A DNA stretch of 5,278 nucleotides from assembly GCA_007116525.1 (NCBI GenBank), contig SKIH01000019.1, positions 1-5,278 on the forward strand, written 5' to 3'. This stretch comes from Bacilli bacterium. Lineage in GTDB: Bacteria; Bacillota_I; Bacilli_A; RF39; UBA660. Numbering within the stretch: position 1 is the first letter of the stretch; each line of letters starts with the position of its first letter. The notes under the pieces were generated by a model. The model was not told the origin of the DNA. It made no database searches and saw only the letters and a list, made by a program, of their open reading frames with translations. This document shows positions 4,891 to 5,278 of this stretch, piece after piece. The translations under genes and the position numbers were made by a program.

Positions 4891-5278
4891 ATGAAGAAAA
4901 AAGACAATACAAATAAATATATGATTTTAGGGGGAGTTGCAGCCTTTATACTATTAGTAGTTTTAGTTGCAGTTCAGACAAATCAAAGAAACCAAATGGT
5001 AGTTGAAAGCGGAATTAATAATATATTCGCAAGTAGAAAGTTCAATGAGGAGATAAAAAAAGAAACCTCGGTTATAGTAATAGGGATGGACACTTGCCCA
5101 TTTTGCGAACAAGCTTTACCAGTAATGGCAGAAGCGACAGATGAAACCGATACGGCTATTCATTATGTTGATTTAAACAAGTTGAGCGAAGCTGACAGAA
5201 GTACGGTTGTAAATGAAGTTAGTGCACAAGTAGGAGACGGATGGGGTGTTCCATTAGCGTTAGCTTACAAAAATGGTA
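4891..5278 (+). CDS. Membrane-anchored thioredoxin-like protein, C-terminus cut by window edge
   Basis: An open frame from ATG 4891 to the right edge gives 129 residues. The N-terminus MKKKDNTNKY is basic, and 11-28 is a single hydrophobic segment. The positive-inside rule then places the remainder outside the membrane. From about 58 it resembles a thioredoxin fold: the strand V-I-V-I-G-M, the active site C69-P-F-C72, the strand I-H-Y-V-D-L (90-95) and the cis-proline loop W-G-V-P121-L-A-L-A-Y-K-N-G. CPFC is closer to glutaredoxin-type CPYC/CPFC sites than to thioredoxin CGPC. It may be an extracytoplasmic disulfide reductase or oxidase. The start has AAAGAAGG at 4876-4883, seven bases upstream. 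No terminator or clear promoter lies between it and secA, so co-transcription is likely. The exact subfamily cannot be named from this fragment. Confidence 0.82.
   Translation, partial: MKKKDNTNKYMILGGVAAFILLVVLVAVQTNQRNQMVVESGINNIFASRKFNEEIKKETSVIVIGMDTCPFCEQALPVMAEATDETDTAIHYVDLNKLSEADRSTVVNEVSAQVGDGWGVPLALAYKNG

Noticed and set aside
1..5278. tRNA, rRNA, riboswitch, CRISPR array, insertion sequence or attachment site
   Set aside because: No conserved RNA-gene sequence, regularly spaced repeats, transposase fragment or terminal inverted repeats were seen. The gaps between genes are all under 140 bases and are filled by promoters and terminators.

Overview
The window is visibly AT-rich bacterial DNA. 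It has strong purine-rich ribosome binding sites, rho-independent terminators, a long-form hibernation factor (Hpf) and a SecA ending in a zinc-binding SEC-C tail. These point to a low-GC Bacillota (Firmicutes) lineage using the standard bacterial code, since Trp is read from TGG and no in-frame TGA is needed. The genus cannot be told; a Bacilli- or Erysipelotrichia-like gut or sediment lineage is a guess.

Left half (1-1581, minus strand): three consecutive genes encode small secreted proteins of one design. Each has a short basic N-terminus, one hydrophobic segment, a G-Y-(A/S)-(I/Y)-F-S-E-T-L/I-N-I junction like the SipW-cognate (TasA/camelysin-type) signal peptides, and then a cysteine-free, acidic, beta-rich domain. 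The two promoter-proximal genes (1072-1581 and 481-978) are close paralogs. The third (start codon at 423-425) is more divergent and runs off the left edge. A perfect hairpin terminator lies in each gap between them, so the genes may be expressed in steps rather than evenly.

Intergenic 1582-1716: a divergent promoter region, with a TGn-extended -10 promoter reading left into the secreted-protein array and another reading right into hpf.

Right half (1717-5278, plus strand): hpf (ribosome hibernation), a terminator whose loop contains the hpf stop codon, a separate promoter, secA (ATPase of the Sec translocase), and then, 38 bp downstream, the start of a membrane-anchored thioredoxin-like protein with a CPFC active site that runs off the right edge. 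The hpf-secA order is the familiar Bacilli arrangement. In Bacillus subtilis prfB follows secA, so the thiol protein in that place is a departure.

Functional reading: SecA would export both the small secreted proteins and possibly other substrates of the thiol protein. The secreted proteins themselves have no cysteines, so they are not its disulfide substrates. The least ordinary part of the window is the array of SipW/TasA-like secreted paralogs with embedded terminators. The hpf-secA half is conserved housekeeping DNA.
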